A stretch of DNA of 64,000 bases from Candidatus Binatia bacterium (GTDB taxonomy: Bacteria; Desulfobacterota; Binatia; HRBIN30): positions 558,001 to 622,000 of the forward strand of contig JAOAHD010000007.1 in assembly GCA_026415395.1 (NCBI GenBank), in the 5' to 3' direction. The translations under genes and the position numbers were made by a program. Under the pieces are notes generated by a model. That model saw only the letters and a list, made by a program, of their open reading frames with translations. It did no database searches and was not told the origin of the DNA. How positions within the stretch are numbered: the stretch's first letter is position 1; every line of letters begins with the position of its first letter. This document shows, piece by piece, positions 57,209 to 64,000 of the stretch.

Positions 57209-58144
57209 TTAGCGAGCGCTAGCGGCGAAGCCGAGGGCTACGCCTGCAGCAAACGCGACGAAGGTGAAGAGCGTGTTCGCTTGTGCCAACACGATGTTTT
57301 GCGTTTCCTGCCACGAGGTGCACAACCTACGTGCGGCAAGCAGAGCCGGGAGCGTCCCCGCAAAACCGAGGGCCACTGGCCAGCGCAAAACGCCGCCGAG
57401 CAAGCCTGCAGCGAACCAAAGCCACGCGGCAAGCAGTAAAACTACGAAGGCTCGCGCCGCACGCGCCTTGCCTAAACGCACCACCCAAGTGCGTTTGCCC
57501 GCAGCTTCGTCGGCTTTGGCATCGGGAAACTCGTTGATCCAAAGAAAAGCGGCCACCAAGAGTCCGTACGTAACCGAGAGCCATGCCACCTCCCCGGACC
57601 ACAGGCGGGTAAGAACCCGGTAGCTCCCGTTCATCAGCAGGGGCCCGTAAGCGAGAAACACGGCCAGCTCCCCGAAGCCGCGGTAGGCAAGGCGAAGCGG
57701 GGGCGCGTGATAAAAAAAGGCGAGGAGAGCTCCGACAACACCTAAGGGCAAAGCCACCGGCTCGCGCTGGACAACGATGACTACGCCAATGAGGCCGCAA
57801 ATGGCGTAGCCCACGGCAGCGACGAGGGCAGTTTCTCGCTCCGTGAGGATGCCCTCGACCAGCACCCGTTTTCCGCCTGAAAACGGGCTGCGATCTTCTG
57901 GCGCGATTTTGAGGTCGGCGCCGGAGCGGAAGTCGACAATTTCGCCGGAGGCATTTTTCGCCCACTCGAGAGCAAAGATGGCGAGAACGATCGCGCCGAG
58001 CCAAGGCCACAACGGTACTCTCGCTGCCCAAGCGGCCGCTCCTGCCACGGCAATCGAGGCCATCGACGCCAACGTGATTCGCGGGTCGGCCAGGCGCCAA
58101 AAGCCGCGTCCCCAACGACAAACTGACTGGGCAAAGTTCTCCAC
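57209..58144 (-). CDS. UbiA-family prenyltransferase
   Basis: 311 residues, about eight membrane helices. The first Asp-rich motif reads ASGEIVDFRSGADLKIAPEDRS rather than the usual NDxxDxxxD; the second reads NEFPDAKADEAAGKRT. Membership in the MenA-like branch of UbiA is supported by DFRSGAD and FYHAPPLRL. The substrate could be a naphthoate or another aromatic acceptor; no quinone genes are adjacent. GTG start at 58144. It is convergent with the ArdC-like gene; the 276 nt between them hold no recognised feature. Confidence 0.8.
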   Translation of the reverse strand: MENFAQSVCRWGRGFWRLADPRITLASMASIAVAGAAAWAARVPLWPWLGAIVLAIFALEWAKNASGEIVDFRSGADLKIAPEDRSPFSGGKRVLVEGILTERETALVAAVGYAICGLIGVVIVVQREPVALPLGVVGALLAFFYHAPPLRLAYRGFGELAVFLAYGPLLMNGSYRVLTRLWSGEVAWLSVTYGLLVAAFLWINEFPDAKADEAAGKRTWVVRLGKARAARAFVVLLLAAWLWFAAGLLGGVLRWPVALGFAGTLPALLAARRLCTSWQETQNIVLAQANTLFTFVAFAAGVALGFAASAR

Positions 58145-58529
58145 GTTCCCAGCTATGCCGCGAAACGCCCTGGCTGCCTAGGCGGGCACTGTCATAGGAG
58201 TCGGGCGGGGCACGGGGTGCGGAGGCTACGGTTGGCGTGCGTAGGGCGCGCAACGGTTGCTCAGCCATTTGCTGCTGAATTGCGGCCCATGGGCTGGTCT
58301 GGGGCGGATGCCCTGCGGGAGCACGTGGGCCGGCTTTACGTGCTTGACAAAGGTTTGGCGTGAAAAGTAACTGCCTCATTCAGTGCACTCGTCTCGCCGC
58401 CGACCCCGATGGGAATAGGCAGGACGGCACAACATCGCGGCCTATGGCTTCGCGGGTGCGCGGAAAGGAAGCGGAAGGACAAATTGAGGCTAGCTGCGCG
58501 AGAGAAGCAGCGAGCCGAGGAGGCACGCG
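58145..58529. other. Divergent intergenic region between UbiA-like and FG-GAP genes
   Basis: 385 nt. A perfect TTGACA occurs at 58344-58349; the best -10 candidates are GTAACT (58367-58372, 17-nt spacing) and TAACTG (58368-58373), both weak. No tRNA or gene was recognised. Confidence 0.35.
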
Positions 58530-58910
58530 GTGAAGACGACGGTGGCGAACTGCACCCGCTGTGCGCTTGCGTTGATCTTAGGATCGGTTCCCTACACTGG
58601 TGCGCTGCTTCTTCTCGGTACCGGCGGCGCGGCAGTGGCGGCGGTCAAGGCCAGCGCCGGTGGCGCTTGGGACAATTTGCCGGCCGCGGCCCGAATGGTG
58701 GTGTCGGCCAGCATCGGCCAGCAACATGTGGCTTATCATGTACTGCGGAAAAACGGGCGGTTTCATTTCGTGAACGAGGCCCACGGTTTCGAAGCGACAC
58801 TCGGAGTCGACGGTGGCGTACAACTGCGCATCGGACAGGGAGAGGTTGCCATCGTACTCAAGGGAGTGGGGTACGGTGAGGAAGTGGGGGGCTCCCTCCT
58901 GTCGAGGTAG
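58530..58910 (+). CDS. N-terminal segment of a broken FG-GAP surface protein
   Basis: 126 codons from ATG 58530. Signal-like hydrophobic segment (CALALILGSVPYTGALLLLG) then a folded segment (HVAYHVLRKNGRFHFVNEAH, LRIGQGEVAIVLKGVGYG). The frame changes at a run of six G (58886-58891): with seven G it would continue in the frame that reads PVEVEATQNRVTFRRGTLSE and joins the next segment. Probably one exported protein with the FG-GAP repeats downstream. Confidence 0.5.
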   Translation: MKTTVANCTRCALALILGSVPYTGALLLLGTGGAAVAAVKASAGGAWDNLPAAARMVVSASIGQQHVAYHVLRKNGRFHFVNEAHGFEATLGVDGGVQLRIGQGEVAIVLKGVGYGEEVGGSLLSR

Positions 58911-58963
58911 AGGCGACGCAGAACCGAGTAACGTTTCGCCGGGGCACCCTCAGCGAATGGTAC

Positions 58964-59584
58964 GTGAATGGCCCCCTCGGCTTGCAACAAGGCTTCACCA
59001 TCGAGCAGCCTCCTGGTCGACCAGCCTCGATTGCATCGCACGGTTGCGTACTTGCTAGACACGCCTTTGGCTTGGCGAGCGGCGAGCTGTCCGCGTGTGG
59101 AGCTTGCGGTGCAGGCGGAGGATTTTTCGCGTTGCCGTTGACCTTCCGAGTCGAATTGCGCGGATCGGTCCATCCGAAGACCGAGGCTGGCGGGCGCGAT
59201 GCCGCCCTCGTCCTCGACGAAGGAACCGAGGGCTTGCCGGCGGCGGGACGGCGCCGCGGCGTCGCAGTGTCCGCAAGCGCTTTGGGATACCGGGGGCTCT
59301 TTGTGTACGACGCAACTGGGAAAGAGCTCGAGGCGTGGATGGAGGTGCGCGGCAACGTCTTACTCCTGCACATCCAAGACACCGACGCAGCATATCCGAT
59401 TGTGGTGGATCCTTTTATCCAGCAGGGCAAGCTCACAGCGTCGAACGGCCAGGAGGGTGATGAGTTCGGATTTGCTGTTGCCGTGAGCGGGAACACGGTG
59501 GTCATCGGCGCACCGTTTAAGGATTCATCCACGGGTGCTGTGTATATTTTCGAGGAGCCGGCCTCCGGCTGGGCCACCACGTAG
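58964..59584 (+). CDS. Second segment of the broken FG-GAP surface protein
   Basis: The frame is open from about 58892 and carries EWYVNGPLGLQQGFTIEQ, a beta-rich domain of a kind that precedes FG-GAP repeats in large secreted proteins (VFYDATGKELEAWMEV-like, here LFVYDATGKELEAWMEV; IVVDPFIQQGKL). The first FG-GAP repeat starts KLTASNGQEGDEFGFAVAVS. An in-frame TAG at 59582-59584 ends it in the middle of the repeat (GWATT, stop, SSTAVLEASDGA), while the same frame continues beyond it. Confidence 0.55.
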   Translation: MNGPLGLQQGFTIEQPPGRPASIASHGCVLARHAFGLASGELSACGACGAGGGFFALPLTFRVELRGSVHPKTEAGGRDAALVLDEGTEGLPAAGRRRGVAVSASALGYRGLFVYDATGKELEAWMEVRGNVLLLHIQDTDAAYPIVVDPFIQQGKLTASNGQEGDEFGFAVAVSGNTVVIGAPFKDSSTGAVYIFEEPASGWATT

Positions 59585-59596
59585 TCGTCCACCGCC

Positions 59597-61012
59597 GTGC
59601 TCGAAGCCTCCGATGGCGCGGTGGATAATGTCTTTGGCGCCTCGGTAGCGATTAGCGGGGACACCATCGTAGTTGGTGCACCGTGGAATAGTAGCGGCGG
59701 CAGCGGCGGGCCGGAATTTATCGGAGCGGCTTACGTGTTCACCAAGCCTGGTTCAGGGTGGGCCAGCACATCGACCTTCAACGCCAAGCTCATTGCCTCC
59801 GACCCGCAGGAAGGTGACTTTTTGGGATTCTCTGTAGCCATTAGCGGGAACACTATCGTTGCCGGGGCGCCGTACAAGGATTCGGGCCGCGGCGCCGTCT
59901 ACGTGTTCGAAAAGCCGGTCGGCGGTTGGGGTAGCGGCTCGGTGATGTTCCAGACCGCAAAGTTGACAGCATCCGATGGCGCGCAGTCCGATCACCTTGG
60001 CTCGGCAGTGGCCGTGGAGGGGGACACGGTCGTGGCTGGGGCCCCGGACGACGACAGCACTGTTGGGGATTCGGGCTCCGCGTACGTATTCACCAAGCCG
60101 GCCAGTGGCTGGTCAGGTTCGCTCACACAGACAGTAAAACTCACGGCTTCGGATGTAACTGCCTTCGATACCTTTGGCTCGGCCGTAGCCGCGAGCGGTG
60201 GGATGGCGGTTGTCGGCGCGCCGGGGCAAGAGCGTGGATCAGACCTGGTCGTCGGCGCCGTTTACGTGTTCTTAAAGCCGGGGGGCGGCTGGGCGAGCAC
60301 GTCGACGTTCGATGCCAAGCTTACTGTCGGGGAAGGAGCCGAGGGCGACCAGTTCGGATCTTCGGTTGCGGTGGAGGGAGACACCGTCGTGGTGAGAGCA
60401 CGGACACGCGACGTTGGTTCCGCGTCGGATGCTGGCGCAGCTTACGTCTTTTTCAAGCCGAGCTCCGGGTGGGCCACCACGTCCACGTTCGATGCCAAAC
60501 TCACGGCTGCAGACGCAGCAGCTTCGGACAGACTTGGTCGGTCCGCATCCGTTTTTGGCTCCCTGGTGGTTGTGGGGGCACCCGGCGTCGATGTCGGCTC
60601 CCATTCGAGTCAAGGTGCGGCTTACATCTTTACCGTAGGCGGTGAGTGCGGCAACGGCATTGTGGAGCACCCGGCGGAAGAATGCGACGACGGGAATACC
60701 CGAGACGACGGTAATTGCTGCTCGGCGACCTGCACCTTTACAGCCGGTGCTGCGTGCGACGATGGGCTCTTCTGCACAGCGAACGATGTCTGTGACGCTG
60801 AAACACGTTCCTGCCTTGGCCAAGGCGATCCATGTGCGGGGGAAGAGTGTCAAGTGTGCGACGAGGGTGCGGATCAGTGTGTTCCGGTGACGGTGGGAAC
60901 CAATTGCACCGACGACGGCAACCAATTGCACCGACGACGGCAACACCTGCACCGACGACGTGTGCGACCCCACTGGAAGCTGCAGCCACCCGCCGAACAA
61001 TGCACCTTGTGA
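59597..61012 (+). CDS. FG-GAP repeat segment of the broken surface protein
   Basis: Reads in the same frame as the preceding segment beyond the TAG at 59582-59584. It has about six FG-GAP-like repeats of ~60 residues with the pattern KLTASD...D.FG.SVA.SGDT.VVGAP....GAAYVF.KP..GW (one further repeat lies before the TAG). One repeat has lost its GAP element (VVVRARTRD). These build a beta-propeller as in integrin alpha heads, a surface or adhesion role. Then ECGNGIVEHPAEECDDGN and Cys-rich repeats follow. The real frame is lost at a 22-bp duplication (60899-60942), after which this frame reads His/Arg-rich nonsense to 61012. Confidence 0.65.
   Translation: MLEASDGAVDNVFGASVAISGDTIVVGAPWNSSGGSGGPEFIGAAYVFTKPGSGWASTSTFNAKLIASDPQEGDFLGFSVAISGNTIVAGAPYKDSGRGAVYVFEKPVGGWGSGSVMFQTAKLTASDGAQSDHLGSAVAVEGDTVVAGAPDDDSTVGDSGSAYVFTKPASGWSGSLTQTVKLTASDVTAFDTFGSAVAASGGMAVVGAPGQERGSDLVVGAVYVFLKPGGGWASTSTFDAKLTVGEGAEGDQFGSSVAVEGDTVVVRARTRDVGSASDAGAAYVFFKPSSGWATTSTFDAKLTAADAAASDRLGRSASVFGSLVVVGAPGVDVGSHSSQGAAYIFTVGGECGNGIVEHPAEECDDGNTRDDGNCCSATCTFTAGAACDDGLFCTANDVCDAETRSCLGQGDPCAGEECQVCDEGADQCVPVTVGTNCTDDGNQLHRRRQHLHRRRVRPHWKLQPPAEQCTL
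60899..60942 (+). repeat. 22-bp perfect tandem duplication that shifts the reading frame
   Basis: The 22-base unit starting ACCAATTGCACCGACGACGG (60899-60920) is repeated exactly at 60921-60942. With a single copy the protein reads GTNCTDDGNTCTDDVCDPTG in one frame with the downstream segment; with two copies (22 is not divisible by 3) the frame shifts. A recent slippage-type event inside a natural Cys/Asp repeat. Confidence 0.9.
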
Positions 61013-61841
61013 CGATGGGATCTTCTGCAATGGCGCGGATGTCTGCCAAGGAGGCAGTTGTGTGCATCCGGGCGATCCCTGCGCCACCGGCAGTGCGTGC
61101 AACAACGTTTGCAACGAGGATGCAGGCAACTGTTTCGTTGCCGGCGGGACGCCGTGCGCCGATGATGGCAACCCCTGCACAGTTGGCTCCTGCGATGGTG
61201 CGGGAACGTGCGTGCATACCTTCGTAGATACCAACAACGACGGGGTGTGCGATGCCATCGAGAATGCCGGGCCCAACGGAGGTGACGCCAACGGCGATGG
61301 CACTGCCGACTCGCAGCAGTCAGAGGTGACATCATTGCCGGACGCGGTGACCGGCGCCTACCTGACTCTGCTCACGAAACCGAGTTGCCCACAGAGCAAC
61401 GTTGCCGCAATCGGTCCTGGCGGACTCGCCACGGCGGACAATCGCCTGCCCTTTGGGGCCCTGGCGTTCACCTTGCAGTGCGAGTCGACGATGGTGACGG
61501 TTTACTACCACGGCGTAAGCAACTTGGAGAGTCCGCCTTTCCGTTATCTGAAGCGCGGGCCGAACCCACCCGGATCGCCAACCGACGTGATTTACTTCCT
61601 CGGGAACGCCACCTTTGGCTCGGCCTATCCGTACGGGGTGCCCGTGGGTGCAGTGGAGTTCGCCTTGCAAAACAACGCCATCGGTGACGACACCGGTGAC
61701 GATGGCCTCATTGTCGATCAAGGTGGGCCCGCGTTGCCGGCTCCAGCGGCGACCCCGGCGGCCACTCCGGCGGCTCTCGGCCTTTCTGTGTTGGCTCTGC
61801 TGGTTGTTGCATGGCGCGCATTGTCGCGGCGTTCTGGCTGA
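60960..61841 (+). CDS. C-terminal segment of the broken FG-GAP protein with a membrane anchor
   Basis: Open frame continuing from the 22-bp duplication: Cys-rich repeats (CDDGIFCNGADVCQGGSCVH, CADDGNPCTVGSCDGAGTC), a DTNNDGVCDAIE and DANGDGTADSQQ calcium-type motif, a beta-rich domain, then a Pro/Ala/Thr linker (APAATPAATPAA), hydrophobic helix (LGLSVLALLVVAWRAL) and basic end SRRSG. That tail is a C-terminal sorting/anchor signal of the PEP-CTERM/IPTL-like kind. So the intact protein was exported and anchored at the surface. Confidence 0.65.
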   Translation: MCDPTGSCSHPPNNAPCDDGIFCNGADVCQGGSCVHPGDPCATGSACNNVCNEDAGNCFVAGGTPCADDGNPCTVGSCDGAGTCVHTFVDTNNDGVCDAIENAGPNGGDANGDGTADSQQSEVTSLPDAVTGAYLTLLTKPSCPQSNVAAIGPGGLATADNRLPFGALAFTLQCESTMVTVYYHGVSNLESPPFRYLKRGPNPPGSPTDVIYFLGNATFGSAYPYGVPVGAVEFALQNNAIGDDTGDDGLIVDQGGPALPAPAATPAATPAALGLSVLALLVVAWRALSRRSG

Positions 61842-62069
61842 CGGACCTCCCGTGCGCCGAGTGGCGGGGAAAGGTTCGGATCGCCGAGGGTGTTGAAGGG
61901 CCGCAACGAGGAGCATCGAAGTCCCGGCAAGGTTGCTTGTCTCGCCAGGCGGGTCGGGCAGCAGCGCGCCTCCTCCGCGAGGGAGAAATACCGCTTTCCG
62001 TTGGCATGCAGTTTCACGTGGCCGTCTTGCGGAGGAGGAACAGCCGTGATGTGAGGGGCTCGAGACGAC

Positions 62070-62999
62070 ATGGCGGGGAGCTCCGGTTCGAAGAAAAAGC
62101 GTTGCCTCAGCGTGTGTGTGGCGACGGCTTTGGCGGTAGCTGGCTGTGGGGACGATGGCGAGCGCGTTTGCACCCGCGCGGCGCCGCTAGCGGTGCTTAG
62201 TGCTTTTCCTGCAGAGATGGCTGCAATGCTCGCCCATGCTCGCGGAGTCCGGGTCGTGGAGGCCGGGGGGCACAAATACCGCCTCGCTGACATCGGCGGC
62301 CGGCATGTGGTGATTGCGATGACTGGGATCGGCCTCGCCAACGCGCGGCGGGTGACACGGCTCACGCTGGAACAGTTCGGCCCCGCTGGGGTGGTGGTCG
62401 TCGGTGTTGCCGGAAGCAGTCGCGTGCCCATTGGCAGCGTTGCCGTGCCGCGGCGTTGGCGTTTGAGCGACGGGCGGGAGTTCGTGGTCGACCCGCAGTG
62501 GTGGCAGTGGGTGGAAGCCAATGCCCTGCATGTCGATCCGCTGCTGGCGCGCTGCGGCATGGCGTACTTGGCCGGCGGCGCAATGCCGGTCTGCATGCCC
62601 GAGCCGCCGCGCCTGCTCGCGCTCGAGGTTGCACTCAGCGACGATCCGTTCGCTGGCCAACCGTTTCCCTGCCAGGAAGGCGGGGACGACCTGTACGGCT
62701 GCGATCTACCCCCAAGCCGCATTATGGGAGGCACAGGAACGCAGGCAGCGAACGAGCCGGCTCATGTGCCGCGCAACGACGAGGGGCCGTGGATCAATGA
62801 CATGGAGTCCGCCGCCATTGCCGAGGTGGCTTCGGAGTACGGGATCCCGTTCATCGCCTTTCGAGCTGTGTCGGACGGGCCCGGCGATCCCCTCGGACTC
62901 CGCAACTTCCTGTTGCAGTTCACCGCCTACTACCGCTACGCAGCCGCAAACGCCGCCGTCGCTGCCAACGCGTTTCTCGCGACCATGCCGTGCCCCTGA
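62070..62999 (+). CDS. Exported phosphorylase/nucleosidase-superfamily lipoprotein
   Basis: 309 residues from ATG 62070. N-terminal lipobox (ATALAVAGC, Cys at ~26) after a basic segment. The remainder matches the nucleoside phosphorylase/MTAN fold: LAVLSAFPAEMAAMLAHA, HVVIAMTGIGLANARRV (phosphate/ribose loop), VVVVGVAGSSRVPIGSVAV, and NDMESAAIAEVASEYGIPF with IAFRAVSDG (Met-Glu ribose-binding motif and catalytic Asp). Exported members of this normally cytoplasmic family are uncommon; it could salvage extracellular or periplasmic nucleosides. Substrate unknown. The 228 nt before it hold nothing recognised. Confidence 0.75.
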   Translation: MAGSSGSKKKRCLSVCVATALAVAGCGDDGERVCTRAAPLAVLSAFPAEMAAMLAHARGVRVVEAGGHKYRLADIGGRHVVIAMTGIGLANARRVTRLTLEQFGPAGVVVVGVAGSSRVPIGSVAVPRRWRLSDGREFVVDPQWWQWVEANALHVDPLLARCGMAYLAGGAMPVCMPEPPRLLALEVALSDDPFAGQPFPCQEGGDDLYGCDLPPSRIMGGTGTQAANEPAHVPRNDEGPWINDMESAAIAEVASEYGIPFIAFRAVSDGPGDPLGLRNFLLQFTAYYRYAAANAAVAANAFLATMPCP

Positions 63000-63186
63000 A
63001 CAGGCCCCTTCGGATGGAGCTAAGGAAGTTCGAAGTCGGACGTGGTTTGCATCTTCTCCGGCCTCCAGGAAGTCGTATCGGAGGAAGAGACAAAGCGGGG
63101 TCGCGCTGAGTCAACTGGCACTGGGGCGCTTGCAGCCGATGTGCGGCCGGCGGGCAAAAGCTGCGTTGCCCTGGGTTTTGCCGGCG

Positions 63187-64000
63187 TTACCGATGAGCGG
63201 TCAAAGCACCCACGGTTTTACGCCAGGTCGACGACTCTGCCCTCCCAGGTTCACGGTAGCTGAACACCTGTACGGTCAGATTGCCCTCGTTATCGAAGGT
63301 CTCCAGGCTGGTCACGAAGCCTCCGGGGACCGGCTTGCGGACCACCCAACTTTGGCCAAGGCCGGTGTAGCGCACGTGCAGGTTGAACTTCTCGTCGAGG
63401 ACATTCCACCACTCGCCGGCAAGGCGCACATGTTCGATCGGACCCTTATAAATCTGCGTTACGCCACGGTTGCCGACGAATATCATGATCGGCTGGCCGG
63501 AGGCGGCCACATGTTGGAGGAGACACCACAAAGCATCGGGCCGGGCGCGCTCAGCCCACTCGGCACCCAGGGCATGCAGGGCGCGGAGCCGCGAGATGCG
63601 AAAACGATGAAGAACGGAAAAGGTGTCATGGGTATCACGCATGGCGGCCCAAGCTTCGCGGAGCGCCACAGAGTCCACGGCGGTCTCGAATAACGATGGC
63701 TGTTCGGGCTCCTCTGCAATTTGTAACGCCGCGGTTCGGACCGAGCTTGCCTCCGGGTCGGCAAAGTCGATGCGCAGTCGGTCCTGGAGCTGCACGTCCG
63801 TTCCCTCGATAAAGAAAACCTTGTGCAACGCATTGCCCCACGCATCGAAAAACAAAACGCCAGGGCGTAATTGCAATGGGTTCGGAGTTACGACGAGTCG
63901 GCCGAAGCCAAAGCGAGTCAAGTTCAAGCGCAGGTCGATTTCGGGACCGAGCACGAGCGCGTCGCGCTCGGAGTAAGCAAATGGGGCGTAACGGCCCTCC
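63187..64000 (-). CDS. Haem-degrading/handling HmuS (ChuS)-type protein, C-terminal part
   Basis: Minus-strand frame from 64000 (open at the edge; the N-terminus lies beyond the window) to the stop at 63187. At least 270 codons: MRDTHDTFSVLHRFRISRLRALHAL, IMIFVGNRGVTQIYKGPIEHV, WWNVLDEKFNLHVRY and VVRKPVPGGFVTSLETFDNEGN, all characteristic of the second HmuS/ChuS repeat. It handles haem imported into the cytoplasm. Neighbouring haem uptake genes, if any, lie outside. The 187 nt between it and the convergent nucleosidase gene hold no clear feature. Confidence 0.85.
   Translation of the reverse strand, partial: EGRYAPFAYSERDALVLGPEIDLRLNLTRFGFGRLVVTPNPLQLRPGVLFFDAWGNALHKVFFIEGTDVQLQDRLRIDFADPEASSVRTAALQIAEEPEQPSLFETAVDSVALREAWAAMRDTHDTFSVLHRFRISRLRALHALGAEWAERARPDALWCLLQHVAASGQPIMIFVGNRGVTQIYKGPIEHVRLAGEWWNVLDEKFNLHVRYTGLGQSWVVRKPVPGGFVTSLETFDNEGNLTVQVFSYREPGRAESSTWRKTVGALTAHR

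Noticed and set aside
57327-58379. 350-codon minus-strand frame overlapping the UbiA-like gene
   Set aside because: Arg/Ala/Pro-rich out-of-frame shadow; the neighbouring frame has clear prenyltransferase motifs and helices.
60899-60942. CRISPR-like repeat
   Set aside because: Only two directly adjacent copies without spacers; it is a duplication inside a coding repeat.

Overview
The window is a GC-rich (roughly 60-65% G+C by eye) chromosomal segment of a diderm Gram-negative bacterium. It carries a long outer-membrane and lipid A block, the rod-shape genes (mreBCD-mrdA-rodA), and large secreted proteins with cohesin-like, dockerin-like, FG-GAP and 'CGDG...ECDDG' modules. These secreted families, together with LpxI (instead of LpxH) and the gene order lysS-lol-bamA-skp-fabZ-lpxA-lpxI-oxidoreductase-lpxB-msbA, suggest a deltaproteobacterial-type lineage (Myxococcota, Desulfobacterota or Binatota). 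That placement is inference; there is no rRNA in the window.

Layout. (1) 1-2154, minus strand: a decayed exported module made of a cohesin-like protein and a subtilisin-like (S8) protease remnant. (2) 2384-7158: a leucine gene block with a readable attenuator (leader peptide with 7 Leu in 11 residues, then a terminator), leuA, leuB, an aspartate-semialdehyde-dehydrogenase-like gene without its catalytic Cys, and truA. (3) 7635-8828: a lone cytochrome P450. (4) 9098-29420: an envelope supercluster with lysS, lolC/lolE/lolD, an antisense glycosidase-like gene, bamA, skp, fabZ, lpxA, lpxI, a Gfo/Idh/MocA oxidoreductase, lpxB, msbA, a DUF374 acyltransferase, waaA, lpxK, a Trm112-like zinc-ribbon protein, a Kdo-kinase-like protein and a heptosyltransferase. 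Most neighbours overlap by 4 nt, so this looks like one long transcription unit for building, flipping and decorating lipid A and for folding and targeting outer-membrane proteins and lipoproteins. lpxD is absent from its usual place between skp and fabZ. (5) 29589-34067: a DCC-type thiol protein, a ceramidase-like lipoprotein, purM, rnhA and a universal stress protein. (6) 34068-35728: about 1.7 kb without an intact gene, holding remnants of a VOC-type protein and an alpha/beta hydrolase. (7) 35729-43195: ftsH facing clpB across a 13-bp perfect hairpin, then a YbaK/ProX-type deacylase and a kinase fusion on the minus strand. (8) 43196-50712: an L,D-transpeptidase, a membrane-anchored coiled-coil protein on the minus strand, and mreB-mreC-mreD-mrdA-rodA. 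(9) 50962-61841: a second accessory stretch with a very large broken cohesin/dockerin surface protein, an ArdC-like metallopeptidase, a UbiA-type prenyltransferase and a broken FG-GAP surface protein. (10) 62070-64000: an exported nucleosidase-like lipoprotein and the C-terminal part of a haem-handling HmuS-type protein cut by the window end.

The housekeeping and envelope genes all read through cleanly. By contrast, the exported proteins are repeatedly interrupted: four in-frame stop codons, four frameshifts of which three to four fall at runs of 5-6 G/C, one further frameshift in a Thr-Pro linker, and one 22-bp tandem duplication. Either these are decaying or phase-variable surface genes, or some of the homopolymer shifts are consensus errors; the 22-bp duplication and the stop codons are harder to explain that way.
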